This document shows positions 50,145 to 59,550 of a stretch of DNA of 64,000 bases, piece after piece. The position numbers and the translations under genes were made by a program. Source of the DNA: Hominimerdicola alba. GTDB taxonomy: Bacteria > Bacillota > Clostridia > Oscillospirales > Ruminococcaceae. Below the pieces are notes generated by a model. That model made no database searches. It saw only the letters and a program-made list of their open reading frames with translations, and was not told where the DNA came from. Position 1 is the stretch's first letter. Every line of letters starts with the position of its first letter. The stretch covers positions 1 through 64,000 of the forward strand of contig NZ_FOAT01000014.1 in NCBI RefSeq assembly GCF_900109655.1, in the 5' to 3' direction.

Positions 50145-51167
50145 TTATTTCGATTTGCACATAAGCAGAGTACAGCCGTATTTATCACGCCAGTAAGGAT
50201 CATGGAGTTCGTAAGCATCAAGATAACGGTTGTAGGAAAGATAAGTCGTCATGCTGTCGCTGCCTGCAGGCAGGTCAAATTCAACTGAATCATCTGTTTC
50301 GGTATACCCCATCTCTGCACCTGTTTTGAGTGCGCCTGTACCATCGACACTAGATCCGTTGGTCTGTTTACATTCAACTTTTACTTTGCCGTCCTTGAAT
50401 GTCAGCACAGGAAAGCCCTCATCAGCAGGAAGCTGCTGCCAGCTCTCCATGCCTTTAAGCATTACTTTAGGTACAAGAGTGCAGCCATCGGGTGAATACT
50501 TTTCAAACGTTTCTCTAAAGGTATAATCATCTCTGTCCACCTGACAAAGGGGCATAAGATCATCATTAAGATACATCACCGCCAGTACCATCTGTCCCTT
50601 GCCATCAAAATAGAAACGCAGACCCGCATACTGCCCCAATCTGCCGGAGCCCTTAGGGAAAGGATACTTATAATCGAAATAATGCTCCGCATGAGCTATG
50701 TTTATAAGAAAAGGAGTATTATCTACAAGCTTTGCAAGCTGCCAGATCTTATCATCATCTTCTGATACGGACTTTGACTTGCCGCCATAGTATTCTTCGA
50801 TATCATAGGGCGTACATTCATTAGGTGTACGCTGAAAAAAATGCAGATCGCGGTACTTTTCGTCATTCTCGTCATAAGCGCCCCAGTAGTTGTATGTCCA
50901 GACATCCTGACGCTCATTCACACATGAATCGAGAAAATTAAAATCATCGCCAACCGAGAAATCGCTGTACACCAGCATTCCGCCATATTCGTAGTCTTTA
51001 TCATCCGGCTCGATATGGGCTGTCTGGATCTCCGGAGAATCATTTATATCCTCTTCGTAATCTCTTGCCACTGGTTTGTTACTGTTATTTTTTTCAGCCT
51101 GCGGAGTGACAGTACACCCGCAAAGCATCAACGCCGTAAGCAATACCGACGCAGCTTTTATCCTCAC
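50145..51167 (-). CDS. Lipoprotein, unknown function
   Basis: Protein of 340 residues. The signal peptide ends in lipobox ALMLCGC. The mature protein is acidic and aromatic-rich (YGGMLVYSDFSVGDDFNFLD), with a probable beta-sandwich end (TTYLSYNRYLDAYELHDPYW). No family was recognised. It is the first gene of a two-gene unit with the degenerate C39-like protein, read from 51206-51234, so the two may work together at the cell surface. Confidence 0.7.
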   Translation of the reverse strand: MRIKAASVLLTALMLCGCTVTPQAEKNNSNKPVARDYEEDINDSPEIQTAHIEPDDKDYEYGGMLVYSDFSVGDDFNFLDSCVNERQDVWTYNYWGAYDENDEKYRDLHFFQRTPNECTPYDIEEYYGGKSKSVSEDDDKIWQLAKLVDNTPFLINIAHAEHYFDYKYPFPKGSGRLGQYAGLRFYFDGKGQMVLAVMYLNDDLMPLCQVDRDDYTFRETFEKYSPDGCTLVPKVMLKGMESWQQLPADEGFPVLTFKDGKVKVECKQTNGSSVDGTGALKTGAEMGYTETDDSVEFDLPAGSDSMTTYLSYNRYLDAYELHDPYWRDKYGCTLLMCKSK

Positions 51168-51205
51168 AGAGCTAGCCCCCTTTCATTAAAGATATATCAT
51201 TAATT

Positions 51206-51234
51206 AGTATATCACATTTCCCTGCAAATGTAAA
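51206..51234 (-). promoter_or_regulatory. Promoter of the lipoprotein and C39-like gene pair
   Basis: On the minus strand TTTACA (51229-51234), 17 bp, TATACT (51206-51211). Confidence 0.7.
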
Positions 51235-51448
51235 GACACTACTGTACATATTTTTACATTTAGGGATAGATGAGTCTTCGTGCAGTAATGCAGCGAAATA
51301 CTGGAAATAAAAGGATCTCACAGTTGTAAAGCAAATTCAATCTTCCACTAAAATAACTGATAAAAATTTTTAACTTTGCAGTTTTTACAAAAATTCTTCC
51401 TGTATGTGACAACATACCGCTATATAGTTGAAAATTATGTGATCTATC

Positions 51449-51477
51449 TTTACAAAATGTCTTTATTGTGTTAAAAT
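51449..51477 (+). promoter_or_regulatory. Promoter of the clostripain-like protease gene
   Basis: TTTACA (51449-51454), 17 bp, TAAAAT (51472-51477), about 87 bp before the start codon. Between the two divergent promoters (51235-51448) nothing else was recognised. Confidence 0.6.
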
Positions 51478-51564
51478 ATCAGTTGGTGATTTTTTAATAT
51501 ATTTACTGATATTTGACACTGAATAACAAAAAGCGTCCGATCAAAATACAACAGGAGGGATCCG

Positions 51565-54500
51565 ATGAAAAACAAAAAAATTATCAGTGCGGTAACCGCA
51601 CTGATGCTGACAGCATCTCTTATGGCAGGATGCAGCGACAAACCGGCAGATGAAAATTCTTCGGCTGCTGATAATTCTTCAGCTGCTGCCACTACAACAG
51701 CTGCGGAAAAAGAAACTACCCCGGAAGAAACTACAGCTGAGGAAGATACAACAGACGCAGAGACCACCGAAGATGAAAACGGCATGAAAGTCGTTGATCT
51801 TTCAAACGGCGATACAATAGCCGACAATATGAGAATGACTTCTCTTTCGTCCGTAGAAAGAGGCTCACTCAGAACGACTTCCAACACAAGGGCGAATGTA
51901 AGCACTTCGGGCAAAGCCAGAAAATGGTCCGACAAAAAGAAAGAAGATAAGAAAAAGCTGACCATAATGGTATATATGGTAGGCTCTGACCTGGAAAGCA
52001 AACAGGCATCGAAAGCCGCCACTGTTGATATCGGAGAAATGATATACAGCGGTCTCGACGACAAAGATGTAAACCTTGTGGTATACTGCGGCGGCGCTCA
52101 AACATGGTGGATCCCCGGATATCCCTCCGGCAAGAACGCTTATATCGAGTATAAGTCCAAGGATGCTGATATACAAGGCGATAACGGCGCAGGCATAACC
52201 ATATACGAGACTGATAAGAAAAACATGGGAAAATCCGAGACTTTCAGCGAGTTCCTGAAAGATGCGCCTTCAAAGTATCCTGCTGACGAATATGCGCTGA
52301 TCTGCTGGGATCACGGCGGCGGACCTGTTCTTGGATACGGTTCAGACGAGCTGAATGTGGACAGCAAGACTAAGCTTGGAGACAGCCTTACTCTCGCTGA
52401 GATGAAGACTGCCCTCGAAAAATCTGACTTCAAGAAAAACAAGCTGAAATTCGTGGGCTTTGACGCTTGCGTAATGTCCTCGATAGAGATAGCAGATCTC
52501 TGGCAAAACTACGCTGAATATCTGGTAGCTTCCGCTGATTCGGAACCCGGCTGCGGCTGGAACTATGAGTTCCTCAAAGACGTAAAGGGCACCACCGATA
52601 CCCCAAAGATCTGCAAGAACATCATCAAGACCTACTTTGATTATCTTTCAGAGGTAAGCTCACACTGCTATATCTCCGATGCTACTCTCGCCGCATTCGA
52701 TCTTTCAAAGACCGACAAGGTAAAGGACGCTGTTGGCGGCGTATGCAAAGCAATGAACGATGATCTGCAAACCGGCGATACAAGATCATACGACAAATTT
52801 CTCAATGGTGTACACAGCTATGCAAGCTTCGACCTTGCCGATCTGGGCACTATGGTGACTTCTCTTTCGAGCACATATACCGATGAGACAAAGAAGCTGA
52901 AATCCGCCATGAATGATATGCTGATAGACGGCACTACCACTATCGCAAATACCTGCGGTATGTCGTTATACTTCCCGCTTTCAAACAGCACAGCCGACCT
53001 CGATACAAGCCTTGTTATCCTGAATTATCTGGGCGGCAGCGATTATATCCAGAATACCCCCATCAACGCTGAATACAAGGCACTGATGAACACTCTGCTG
53101 AGCGAAACTTCGGGAGGCACATCTTCTTCAACTTCCAAGCCAGATAACAGCTCTTCCAAGAAAGAAAGCAACAGCTCTTCCAAGACTGAATCAAGCTCCT
53201 CTAAAAAAGAAGAGAGCAGTTCTTCCAAAAAAGAAGAAAGCAGCTCATCAAAGGCTGAGTCAAGCTCTTCCAAGAAAGATGACAGTTCATCAAAGCCAGA
53301 TAGCAGCACAGGAACTGCAAACTCAAATTCAAGCCTTGCAAAGCTTGACCTTGAAGTAGTTGAAAAAGGCGCTAAGTCCTCCAATAAGGATTACAAGGAC
53401 GACGGATATGCCTATTCTCAGCTGCCTAAAGAAGAAATTAAGAATATCCGTGGTGTTTACTACACTGTACTAAAAAATGTAGCTATCAGCGACGGCGACA
53501 AAAACTGGGCTCCATATGTGATCTACATTCCTGCCGAAGTCGATGATAAGGGCATCGCCAAGATGGATCTCGACCCGACACTTATCGGTGTTGTTACCGA
53601 TAAGGAAGCAGAGCCAAATCTCTGCCCGACAAAGTTCCTGGGCAACGGCAGTTACCGCTCGTCAGGTTCTTTAAGCTCTACCCGCGATCTTTCGGACGAG
53701 TATCTTTACGTTAATATAACATCTAACGTTGATAAAAAGGGCAATGCTGCTATCACCGGTATCACTGCTAACCTGTCATCTTCAAGCGGAATGCCTATAA
53801 CTTCAAAGGACGATATCGACCTCAGTGAGTGGCTGGCATTTGAATCACCGATAGTAAGCTATATTCCAGATGAAAAGGAGCCACGCAAGCATTACAGCGA
53901 GGGCAAAGAGGGTCTCATGGGCGGCGAATTCAGCCTGCTGGGCGATAACTTTGATGTTAAAGCCTGCAAGCCCTCGGAGATAGCGGGCGAATATGCAGTA
54001 CAGATGAGCGTATTCACCATCGACGGCAAGGAGTATTGCAGCAATATCGGCTGCTGGACAATAAAGGACGGCAATACCGAAAAACTCAAAGAGCAAAAGG
54101 TTGATAAGGGCGTACTAAAATTCGCTATACTCGATGACCATGCCGAGCTTGTTAAGTTTGAGAAAAAAGGCAAGGAGGAGACCAAGAAGCTGACTGTACC
54201 CGATAAGGTAGACGGCAAAAAGGTAACTGTTGTACGTTCAGGCGCTTTCGCAGGAACTAACCCCGAAGAGATAGTATTCCCTGATTCCGTTGAATACATC
54301 GGCAGACTTTCATCTGGCTCAACCACTACCAAGAAAATCACTCTTCCCAAGAAGCTGAAAACTATCCCCGATTCAATGTTCAGCTATTATAAAGATCTTG
54401 AAAGCATCGAGATACCTTCTACTGTTGAAAGCATAGGTGCATTCGCATTTGAGAGTACAGGTCTGAAGGAGATAAAGATACCCAAGAGCGTTACTTCTAT

Positions 54501-55068
54501 CGGCGACGGCGTTTTCAGCAATTGTACTGCACTTGACAAGATAACCGTTGAGAGCGGCAACAAGAATTACACAGCTGACGCTAATGTACTCTACACAGCG
54601 GATAAGAAAAAGCTCATCGCTTTTACAGGCATGGCACATGAGGAGTTCATAGTACCCGAGGGCGTTACCGAGATAGGCCGCTACGCCTTCACGGGAAGTT
54701 ACGAAAAGGGTCTTACCATAGGAAAGACTGAGGGCGAGGAAAAGGGTCTGAAAAAGATAACATTCCCTAAGACCCTTGTTAAGATCGGCGACTACGCATT
54801 CGAGGGCTGTACAGGATTTAAAGAGATAGTTCTTCCCGACAGCCTTGAATACATCGGCGCAGGCGCATTCGGTATATCCTTAATGCAGAACACAAGTGAT
54901 CTGGCAGAGTTGAAATTCGGTCCCTCTGTAAGAAGAATACGTACTTGTGCATTCTCGGGATATAAGATTAAGAAGATCACAGTTGATCCCAAGAACACCT
55001 GCTTCAAGTCCAACGGCACACAGCTGACGAGTATCGACGGCTCTTCTGTTATCAAGCTGACTAAATAA
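51565..55068 (+). CDS. Clostripain-family (C11) lipoprotein protease with leucine-rich repeats
   Basis: Surface protein of 1167 residues. Lipobox LMAGC with Cys23 gives lipid anchoring, followed by a Thr/Glu/Ala-rich stalk. Residues about 130-500 are a Peptidase C11 domain with His250 in CWDHGGG and Cys302 in FDACVMSS, the expected dyad. Residues about 512-590 are a Ser/Lys/Glu repeat linker (units such as SSSSKKEE). A second domain (about 595-860) is unrecognised. Residues about 870-1167 are BspA-type LRR_5 repeats. It probably cleaves after basic residues at the cell surface. Confidence 0.85.
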   Translation: MKNKKIISAVTALMLTASLMAGCSDKPADENSSAADNSSAAATTTAAEKETTPEETTAEEDTTDAETTEDENGMKVVDLSNGDTIADNMRMTSLSSVERGSLRTTSNTRANVSTSGKARKWSDKKKEDKKKLTIMVYMVGSDLESKQASKAATVDIGEMIYSGLDDKDVNLVVYCGGAQTWWIPGYPSGKNAYIEYKSKDADIQGDNGAGITIYETDKKNMGKSETFSEFLKDAPSKYPADEYALICWDHGGGPVLGYGSDELNVDSKTKLGDSLTLAEMKTALEKSDFKKNKLKFVGFDACVMSSIEIADLWQNYAEYLVASADSEPGCGWNYEFLKDVKGTTDTPKICKNIIKTYFDYLSEVSSHCYISDATLAAFDLSKTDKVKDAVGGVCKAMNDDLQTGDTRSYDKFLNGVHSYASFDLADLGTMVTSLSSTYTDETKKLKSAMNDMLIDGTTTIANTCGMSLYFPLSNSTADLDTSLVILNYLGGSDYIQNTPINAEYKALMNTLLSETSGGTSSSTSKPDNSSSKKESNSSSKTESSSSKKEESSSSKKEESSSSKAESSSSKKDDSSSKPDSSTGTANSNSSLAKLDLEVVEKGAKSSNKDYKDDGYAYSQLPKEEIKNIRGVYYTVLKNVAISDGDKNWAPYVIYIPAEVDDKGIAKMDLDPTLIGVVTDKEAEPNLCPTKFLGNGSYRSSGSLSSTRDLSDEYLYVNITSNVDKKGNAAITGITANLSSSSGMPITSKDDIDLSEWLAFESPIVSYIPDEKEPRKHYSEGKEGLMGGEFSLLGDNFDVKACKPSEIAGEYAVQMSVFTIDGKEYCSNIGCWTIKDGNTEKLKEQKVDKGVLKFAILDDHAELVKFEKKGKEETKKLTVPDKVDGKKVTVVRSGAFAGTNPEEIVFPDSVEYIGRLSSGSTTTKKITLPKKLKTIPDSMFSYYKDLESIEIPSTVESIGAFAFESTGLKEIKIPKSVTSIGDGVFSNCTALDKITVESGNKNYTADANVLYTADKKKLIAFTGMAHEEFIVPEGVTEIGRYAFTGSYEKGLTIGKTEGEEKGLKKITFPKTLVKIGDYAFEGCTGFKEIVLPDSLEYIGAGAFGISLMQNTSDLAELKFGPSVRRIRTCAFSGYKIKKITVDPKNTCFKSNGTQLTSIDGSSVIKLTK
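53143..53290 (+). repeat. In-frame repeats encoding Ser/Lys/Glu linker
   Basis: Imperfect units like AGCTCTTCCAAGAAAGAA recur about eight times inside the protease gene and encode the SSSSKKEE-type linker. Such tracts commonly vary in copy number. Confidence 0.7.
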
Positions 55069-55087
55069 AAGCAAACCTACAAATACT

Positions 55088-55239
55088 TCCGACATAGGCG
55101 CGGCACGCGGTCGACGCAGTCACCGCTAACAAAATTTCAGAGCGTGAGCAATTCTTTTGCCCACGCTCTCTCTATGTGCGGATAATTATCGCCGCGCCTG
55201 AAATCGGACAGCATAAGCCACAGCCGACGCAGTCGCTGT
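55088..55239. other. GC-rich multi-hairpin intergenic element
   Basis: An outer stem pairs TCCGA (55088-55092) and AGGCGCGGC (55096-55104) with GCCGCGCCT (55191-55199) and TCGGA (55204-55208). Inside are a hairpin at 55107-55126 and a longer one at 55140-55168 (GAGCGTGAGCAA with TTGCCCACGCTC), which may serve as the terminator of the protease gene. Outside, at 55220-55239, lies a second copy of the first hairpin: C-bulge, GAC, loop GCA, GTC are identical, but the five flanking base pairs differ and still pair (GCGGT/ACCGC versus ACAGC/GCTGT). No open reading frame is supported here. Confidence 0.6.
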
Positions 55240-55400
55240 TATTTGACAGCTCGGCCCGAGGAACGAGGGGCGACAACCAGCAAACCACCGCCAGCAGCAA
55301 TTTTCGACTATACCAACAAATTCCAATTAATGTTATTATGCATTATTTCTATAAAGATACAGTAACTATTTCAGTCACGCATTTTTTGCGAAAAAAAGCC

Positions 55401-55429
55401 TTGACATTATCGCTTTAGTGTGCTATAAT
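55401..55429 (+). promoter_or_regulatory. Promoter of the trpB2 gene
   Basis: Perfect TTGACA (55401-55406), 17 bp, TATAAT (55424-55429), about 50 bp before the start codon. No tryptophan leader or T-box was seen. Confidence 0.85.
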
Positions 55430-55479
55430 ATCAAAAGTTGATAATTATTTCAGCATATAGAGAAGGAGTTTTATTAATC

Positions 55480-56850
55480 ATGGACAAAAATATACCTTAC
55501 AAGACTTATCTTGAAGAAAGTGAAATGCCAAAGCAGTGGTACAATGTCAGGGCTGATATGAAGAATAAGCCCGCTCCCCTGCTCAATCCCGCAACATTAA
55601 AGCCTATGACAGCCGAAGAGCTGGGCGTTGTATTCTGCGATGAGCTGGTACAGCAGGAGCTGAACACTACCGATGCTTATATTGATATCCCCGAGGAGAT
55701 ACGCGAGTTCTATAAGATGTACAGACCCTCTCCGCTAGTAAGGGCTTACTGCCTTGAAAAGGCTCTGGGTACTCCCGCTAAAATATACTATAAGTTCGAG
55801 GGCAACAACACCTCGGGCAGCCATAAGCTCAACAGCGCAATCGCTCAGGCTTACTATGCTAAAAAACAGGGTCTGAAAGGTGTTACCACCGAAACAGGCG
55901 CAGGTCAGTGGGGCACAGCCCTTTCAATGGCTTGTGCATACTTCGGACTTGACTGCAAGGTCTACATGGTAAAGGTAAGCTACGAGCAGAAGCCTTTCCG
56001 CCGCGAGGTTATGCGTACTTACGGCGCTTCTGTTACACCTTCACCCTCTGATACAACCAACGTGGGCAGAAAGATACTGGCAGAACACCCCGGCACAACA
56101 GGAAGCCTTGGCTGTGCAATTTCCGAAGCAGTTGAAGTTGCAGTAGGTTCAGAAGGCTACCGCTATGTTTTGGGCTCAGTACTCAATCAGGTACTGCTGC
56201 ATCAGTCTGTAATAGGTCTTGAAAGCCTTGCTGCATTTGAAAAACTGGGCGAAAAGCCTGATATAATCATCGGCTGCGCAGGCGGCGGTTCTAACCTTGG
56301 CGGACTTATCTCGCCTTTCATGGGTCAGAAACTTCGCGGCGAAGCAGATTACCGCTTCATCGCAGTTGAACCTGCTTCATGCCCCAGCCTTACACGCGGC
56401 AAGTATGCTTACGACTACTGCGATACAGGTATGGTTTGCCCCCTGGCAAAGATGTACACTCTGGGAAGCGGATTCATCCCCTCTGCTAACCACGCAGGCG
56501 GTCTGAGATACCACGGCATGAGCAGCACACTTTCTCAGCTGTATGATGATAAGCTGATGGAAGCTGTATCCGTTGAGCAGACCAAGGTATTCGAGGCTGC
56601 ACAGCAGTTCGCACGTATCGAAGGTATCCTCCCCGCACCTGAGTCCAGCCACGCTATCCGCGTTGCTATCGACGAAGCACTCAAGTGCAAGGAAACAGGC
56701 GAAGAAAAGACCATCCTCTTCGGTCTGACAGGTACAGGCTACTTCGATATGGTAGCATACCAGAAGTTCAACGATGGTGAGATGAGCGACTATATCCCCA
56801 CAGATGAAGATCTGGCTAAGGGATTTGCAGGTCTTCCTAAAGTAGACTAA
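55480..56850 (+). CDS. trpB: TrpB2-type tryptophan synthase beta chain
   Basis: PLP-dependent enzyme of 456 residues converting indole and serine to tryptophan. The start at 55480 follows AAGGAG. The catalytic Lys sits in NTSGSHKLNSAIAQAYY, the cofactor phosphate loop is IIGCAGGGSNLGGL, and TETGAGQWGTALSMAC is the family motif. The extended N-terminus and the RPSPLVRAYCLEKAL segment mark the TrpB2 subfamily, which often works without TrpA. No other trp gene is adjacent, supporting an indole-salvage role. Confidence 0.95.
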   Translation: MDKNIPYKTYLEESEMPKQWYNVRADMKNKPAPLLNPATLKPMTAEELGVVFCDELVQQELNTTDAYIDIPEEIREFYKMYRPSPLVRAYCLEKALGTPAKIYYKFEGNNTSGSHKLNSAIAQAYYAKKQGLKGVTTETGAGQWGTALSMACAYFGLDCKVYMVKVSYEQKPFRREVMRTYGASVTPSPSDTTNVGRKILAEHPGTTGSLGCAISEAVEVAVGSEGYRYVLGSVLNQVLLHQSVIGLESLAAFEKLGEKPDIIIGCAGGGSNLGGLISPFMGQKLRGEADYRFIAVEPASCPSLTRGKYAYDYCDTGMVCPLAKMYTLGSGFIPSANHAGGLRYHGMSSTLSQLYDDKLMEAVSVEQTKVFEAAQQFARIEGILPAPESSHAIRVAIDEALKCKETGEEKTILFGLTGTGYFDMVAYQKFNDGEMSDYIPTDEDLAKGFAGLPKVD

Positions 56851-56864
56851 ACTGATATTTAATT

Positions 56865-56898
56865 GTGCGTCCGCGGTTATCCGCAGGGCGCACTTTTT
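56865..56898 (+). terminator. Terminator of the trpB2 gene
   Basis: GTGCGTCCGCGG and CCGCAGGGCGCAC (56865-56893) form a long stem with small internal mismatches, followed by TTTTT. Confidence 0.85.
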
Positions 56899-56975
56899 GT
56901 TTATTCAGCCGATTGCAAATCAGAAAAAATAGGAGTATAATGGTAATTGTGATTTTTTCGGGAGCGGTGATAATA

Positions 56976-58343
56976 ATGTCAAAAAGGACGATGACGGAGG
57001 GTACTCCGTGGAAACATATAATCAGTTTTGCCATGCCTGTGCTGGCAGGTTCGCTTTTACAGCAGCTATACAATACCGCCGATTCAGTAATAGTCGGCAG
57101 AAATGCAGGACAGAACGCACTTTCGGGTGTGGGCACTACGGGAACTTTCGCTTTTCTTTTCCTTGCGATAGCCATAGGTTTCTCCTCAGGAAACAGCGTT
57201 GTTATCGCACAGCACTACGGTGCAGGAAATGAAAAAGCCGTCCGCAGAACAGCATCAACAGGCATTATTTTGCTGCTTGCCCTTGGTATCGCTTCAACGA
57301 TGATCGGTATAGCCGTCAGCGAACCTGTGCTGACCCATATTGTGGGTGTTAAGCCTGCCTACCATGACTATGCATTGAAATACTTCCGATGGTACTGCCT
57401 GGGACTTATCTTTCAGTTCGGCTACAATGCCTTTTCATCGATACTCAGGGCAGTGGGTGACAGCAAGGCTACCCTTTATTTTCTGCTTATATCATCGGTG
57501 CTGAATATCGCCCTTGACCTGCTCTTTGTGGGTGTTTTCAAATGGGGAGTTTTCGGTGCTGCGATAGCCACCGATATCTCACAGGCTGGTTCATTCATCG
57601 CAGCGTATATCTACATGATAAAGAAGTATCCTGTTTTCCGTTTCAAGCTTAAAGAATACGTCTGGGACAGCAAAGCTGCCAAAAGCACCGTGATAGTCGG
57701 TACGCCCATCGCGCTGCAGCTTGTTATAGTTTCTATCGGTCTGACTTTAATTCAGCGTGCAGTCAATGATTTCGGCGAGAATATGACGGCATCATTCACG
57801 GTGGGTTCAAGGATAGAGATGTACCTTAATCTCCCCTGCAACGCTTTCCAGACTACTCTTGCTACATACACGGGTCAGAATTACGGCGCAGGAAAACCCG
57901 AGCGTGTCAAGCAGGGAGCGCGTCAGACTATACTTATTTCTGTCGTTATAACACTGCTTATCTCGGCAGTGATAATGCTCACTTCCCAGAACATCATCAA
58001 CCTCTTCAAGCTGAACGATGCCGCCGCAGGCTACTGCATACAGCACCTGCGAACGATTGCGCTGGTCAACGTGGTGCTTTCGGTGTATATCCCGCTTTTC
58101 GGAGTATTCCAAGGTACCAACCACAGCGGCATGCCTACCATTGTCGCGACCTGTGCACTTTCTGTCCGCCTGATAGTGACCTACCTTTTCAGGTACAGCG
58201 ACTTTTTCGGCTACAGCATAATCTGGTGGAACGGGCTTTTTGGCTTTGGCACAGGCTGTACAATTACATGGCTCAACTACCTCAACGGCTGGTGGCTCAA
58301 AGGCTCGACGTTGAGCACTAAAAAGATATCCGAAAAACACTGA
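56976..58343 (+). CDS. MATE-family multidrug exporter
   Basis: Membrane protein of 455 residues with 12 predicted helices. The start at 56976 (MSKRTMTEG) follows GGGAGCGG; a longer frame would run through the trpB2 terminator. Family features: FAMPVLAGSLLQQLYNTADS at the N-terminus, FSSGNSVVIAQHYGAGNE and NYGAGKPERVKQGAR at the start of the second half. It probably expels cationic compounds using a sodium or proton gradient. Only a weak A/T hairpin follows. Confidence 0.9.
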   Translation: MSKRTMTEGTPWKHIISFAMPVLAGSLLQQLYNTADSVIVGRNAGQNALSGVGTTGTFAFLFLAIAIGFSSGNSVVIAQHYGAGNEKAVRRTASTGIILLLALGIASTMIGIAVSEPVLTHIVGVKPAYHDYALKYFRWYCLGLIFQFGYNAFSSILRAVGDSKATLYFLLISSVLNIALDLLFVGVFKWGVFGAAIATDISQAGSFIAAYIYMIKKYPVFRFKLKEYVWDSKAAKSTVIVGTPIALQLVIVSIGLTLIQRAVNDFGENMTASFTVGSRIEMYLNLPCNAFQTTLATYTGQNYGAGKPERVKQGARQTILISVVITLLISAVIMLTSQNIINLFKLNDAAAGYCIQHLRTIALVNVVLSVYIPLFGVFQGTNHSGMPTIVATCALSVRLIVTYLFRYSDFFGYSIIWWNGLFGFGTGCTITWLNYLNGWWLKGSTLSTKKISEKH

Positions 58344-58391
58344 TAAGTACTGCATGGCATTGTCTGAAAAAACGATTTTTTAGCAAATCTA

Positions 58392-58420
58392 TTGACTTTT
58401 GGGTAGATAAATGTTATAAT
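58392..58420 (+). promoter_or_regulatory. Promoter of the lipoprotein gene at 58527
   Basis: TTGACT (58392-58397), 17 bp, TATAAT (58415-58420), giving a leader of about 100 nt. Confidence 0.8.
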
Positions 58421-58430
58421 GTAGTCGCAA

Positions 58431-58472
58431 TTCCGCAAAGGTTAATTCATTTTTTGATATTTATTTGCGGAA
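58431..58472 (+). other. Leader stem-loop before the lipoprotein gene
   Basis: TTCCGCAAA (58431-58439) and TTTGCGGAA (58464-58472) are perfectly complementary over 9 bp with a 24-nt AT-rich loop. It would form close to the 5' end of the mRNA and has no T-tract, so it is more likely a stabilising or regulatory stem than a terminator. Confidence 0.55.
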
Positions 58473-58526
58473 AGCATTGTATAATTTAGGAATTTATAAT
58501 TTCAAGAAAGAAAGGATAATCGAACT

Positions 58527-59489
58527 ATGAAAAAGAAACTGATACTTATGCTTTGCGTAGCTGCGCTCACACTTAGCTTTGCATCTTGCGGAGATACCGA
58601 CAAGGGTTCTACTGAGTCCACTGCTGCTTCATCTGCAAGCGAAGCTGTTGCCAGCGAGGCTGACGTAAGCGAAGCTGAAACAACTGAGGAATCTGCTGCT
58701 GAGGCTGAGAGTGCTGTTGAAGCAGAGTCTAAGGCTGAAACTGAGTCCAAGGCTGAGTCCGATAAGCCCGCTGCATCTTCTAATGAAGAGCTCACCGAGC
58801 TGCTCTCTAAGGTAAAGGAGACCACTGCTGACAGCAAGAACTGCGAAGTTACCGCAAAGATGGATATCGATATGGTAATGACCATGAGCGGCACTACCAC
58901 AAATATGAAAAACACTACTGATATCGTTTCAAAGACAAACGGTAAGAATACTCACACTGTTCAGACCACTGTTTCCGATGAGGGTACAGGTCCTATGACT
59001 GCGACTCAGGAAACCTATCAGGCAGAAGACGGCACCACATATTTGTCTACAGATGAGGGCAAGACCTGGGCAAAGACTTCCGGCACTGACTCTATCACAG
59101 ATACTTTCTCCAGCGAGATCATCGGTGAGGAAGAGGTATTCAAGAACGCTACTCTCACAAAAGACGGCGACAACTATGTTATCACCATCTCCTTCAGCGA
59201 TCTCCTCTCAAGCGGCGGTGAAGTTGCAGAGGCTTTCCTCAACATTGGCGGCGGCGCAACAGCTGATGGTAATATGATAATGACTATCGGTAAAGATTAT
59301 TATCCTATCAGTATGTCTATGGAGAACATCTCTTTCGATATGTCCGAACTGTTAAACTCAATTGGTGGTGAGGAAGCAGGTGATATCAAGATGGATATGA
59401 CAATGAACATGACTCTTAACTTCGACAACTGGGGCGGCGTTTCTGATGATGAAGTTGCTATCCCCGAAGCAGCACTTTCCGCTAAATAA
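58527..59489 (+). CDS. Lipoprotein, unknown function, with Ala/Glu/Ser-rich stalk
   Basis: Protein of 320 residues. The signal ends with lipobox FASCG. Residues about 25-90 are a low-complexity stalk rich in Ala, Glu and Ser. The remainder resembles LppX/LolA-like lipoproteins of the DUF6612 type (TADSKNCEVTAKMDIDMVMT, later TYLSTDEGKTWAK). Such proteins bind hydrophobic ligands in some families, but the role here is unknown. It is a single gene with promoter and terminator. Confidence 0.7.
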   Translation: MKKKLILMLCVAALTLSFASCGDTDKGSTESTAASSASEAVASEADVSEAETTEESAAEAESAVEAESKAETESKAESDKPAASSNEELTELLSKVKETTADSKNCEVTAKMDIDMVMTMSGTTTNMKNTTDIVSKTNGKNTHTVQTTVSDEGTGPMTATQETYQAEDGTTYLSTDEGKTWAKTSGTDSITDTFSSEIIGEEEVFKNATLTKDGDNYVITISFSDLLSSGGEVAEAFLNIGGGATADGNMIMTIGKDYYPISMSMENISFDMSELLNSIGGEEAGDIKMDMTMNMTLNFDNWGGVSDDEVAIPEAALSAK

Positions 59490-59506
59490 TTTAAAGCACC
59501 AATACA

Positions 59507-59544
59507 AAAGACTGTGTGACCTAAGTGATCGCACAGTCTTTTTT
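59507..59544. terminator. Bidirectional terminator between lipoprotein and histidine kinase genes
   Basis: AAAGACTGTG (59507-59516) and CACAGTCTTT (59532-59541) form a 10-bp stem, T-run on the plus side and an A-rich stretch on the other. It serves both convergent genes. Confidence 0.85.
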
Positions 59545-59550
59545 GTATCA

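Noticed and set aside
55176-55418. An 80-residue frame between the protease and trpB2 genes
   Set aside because: No ribosome binding site; it runs through the hairpin element and the trpB2 promoter.
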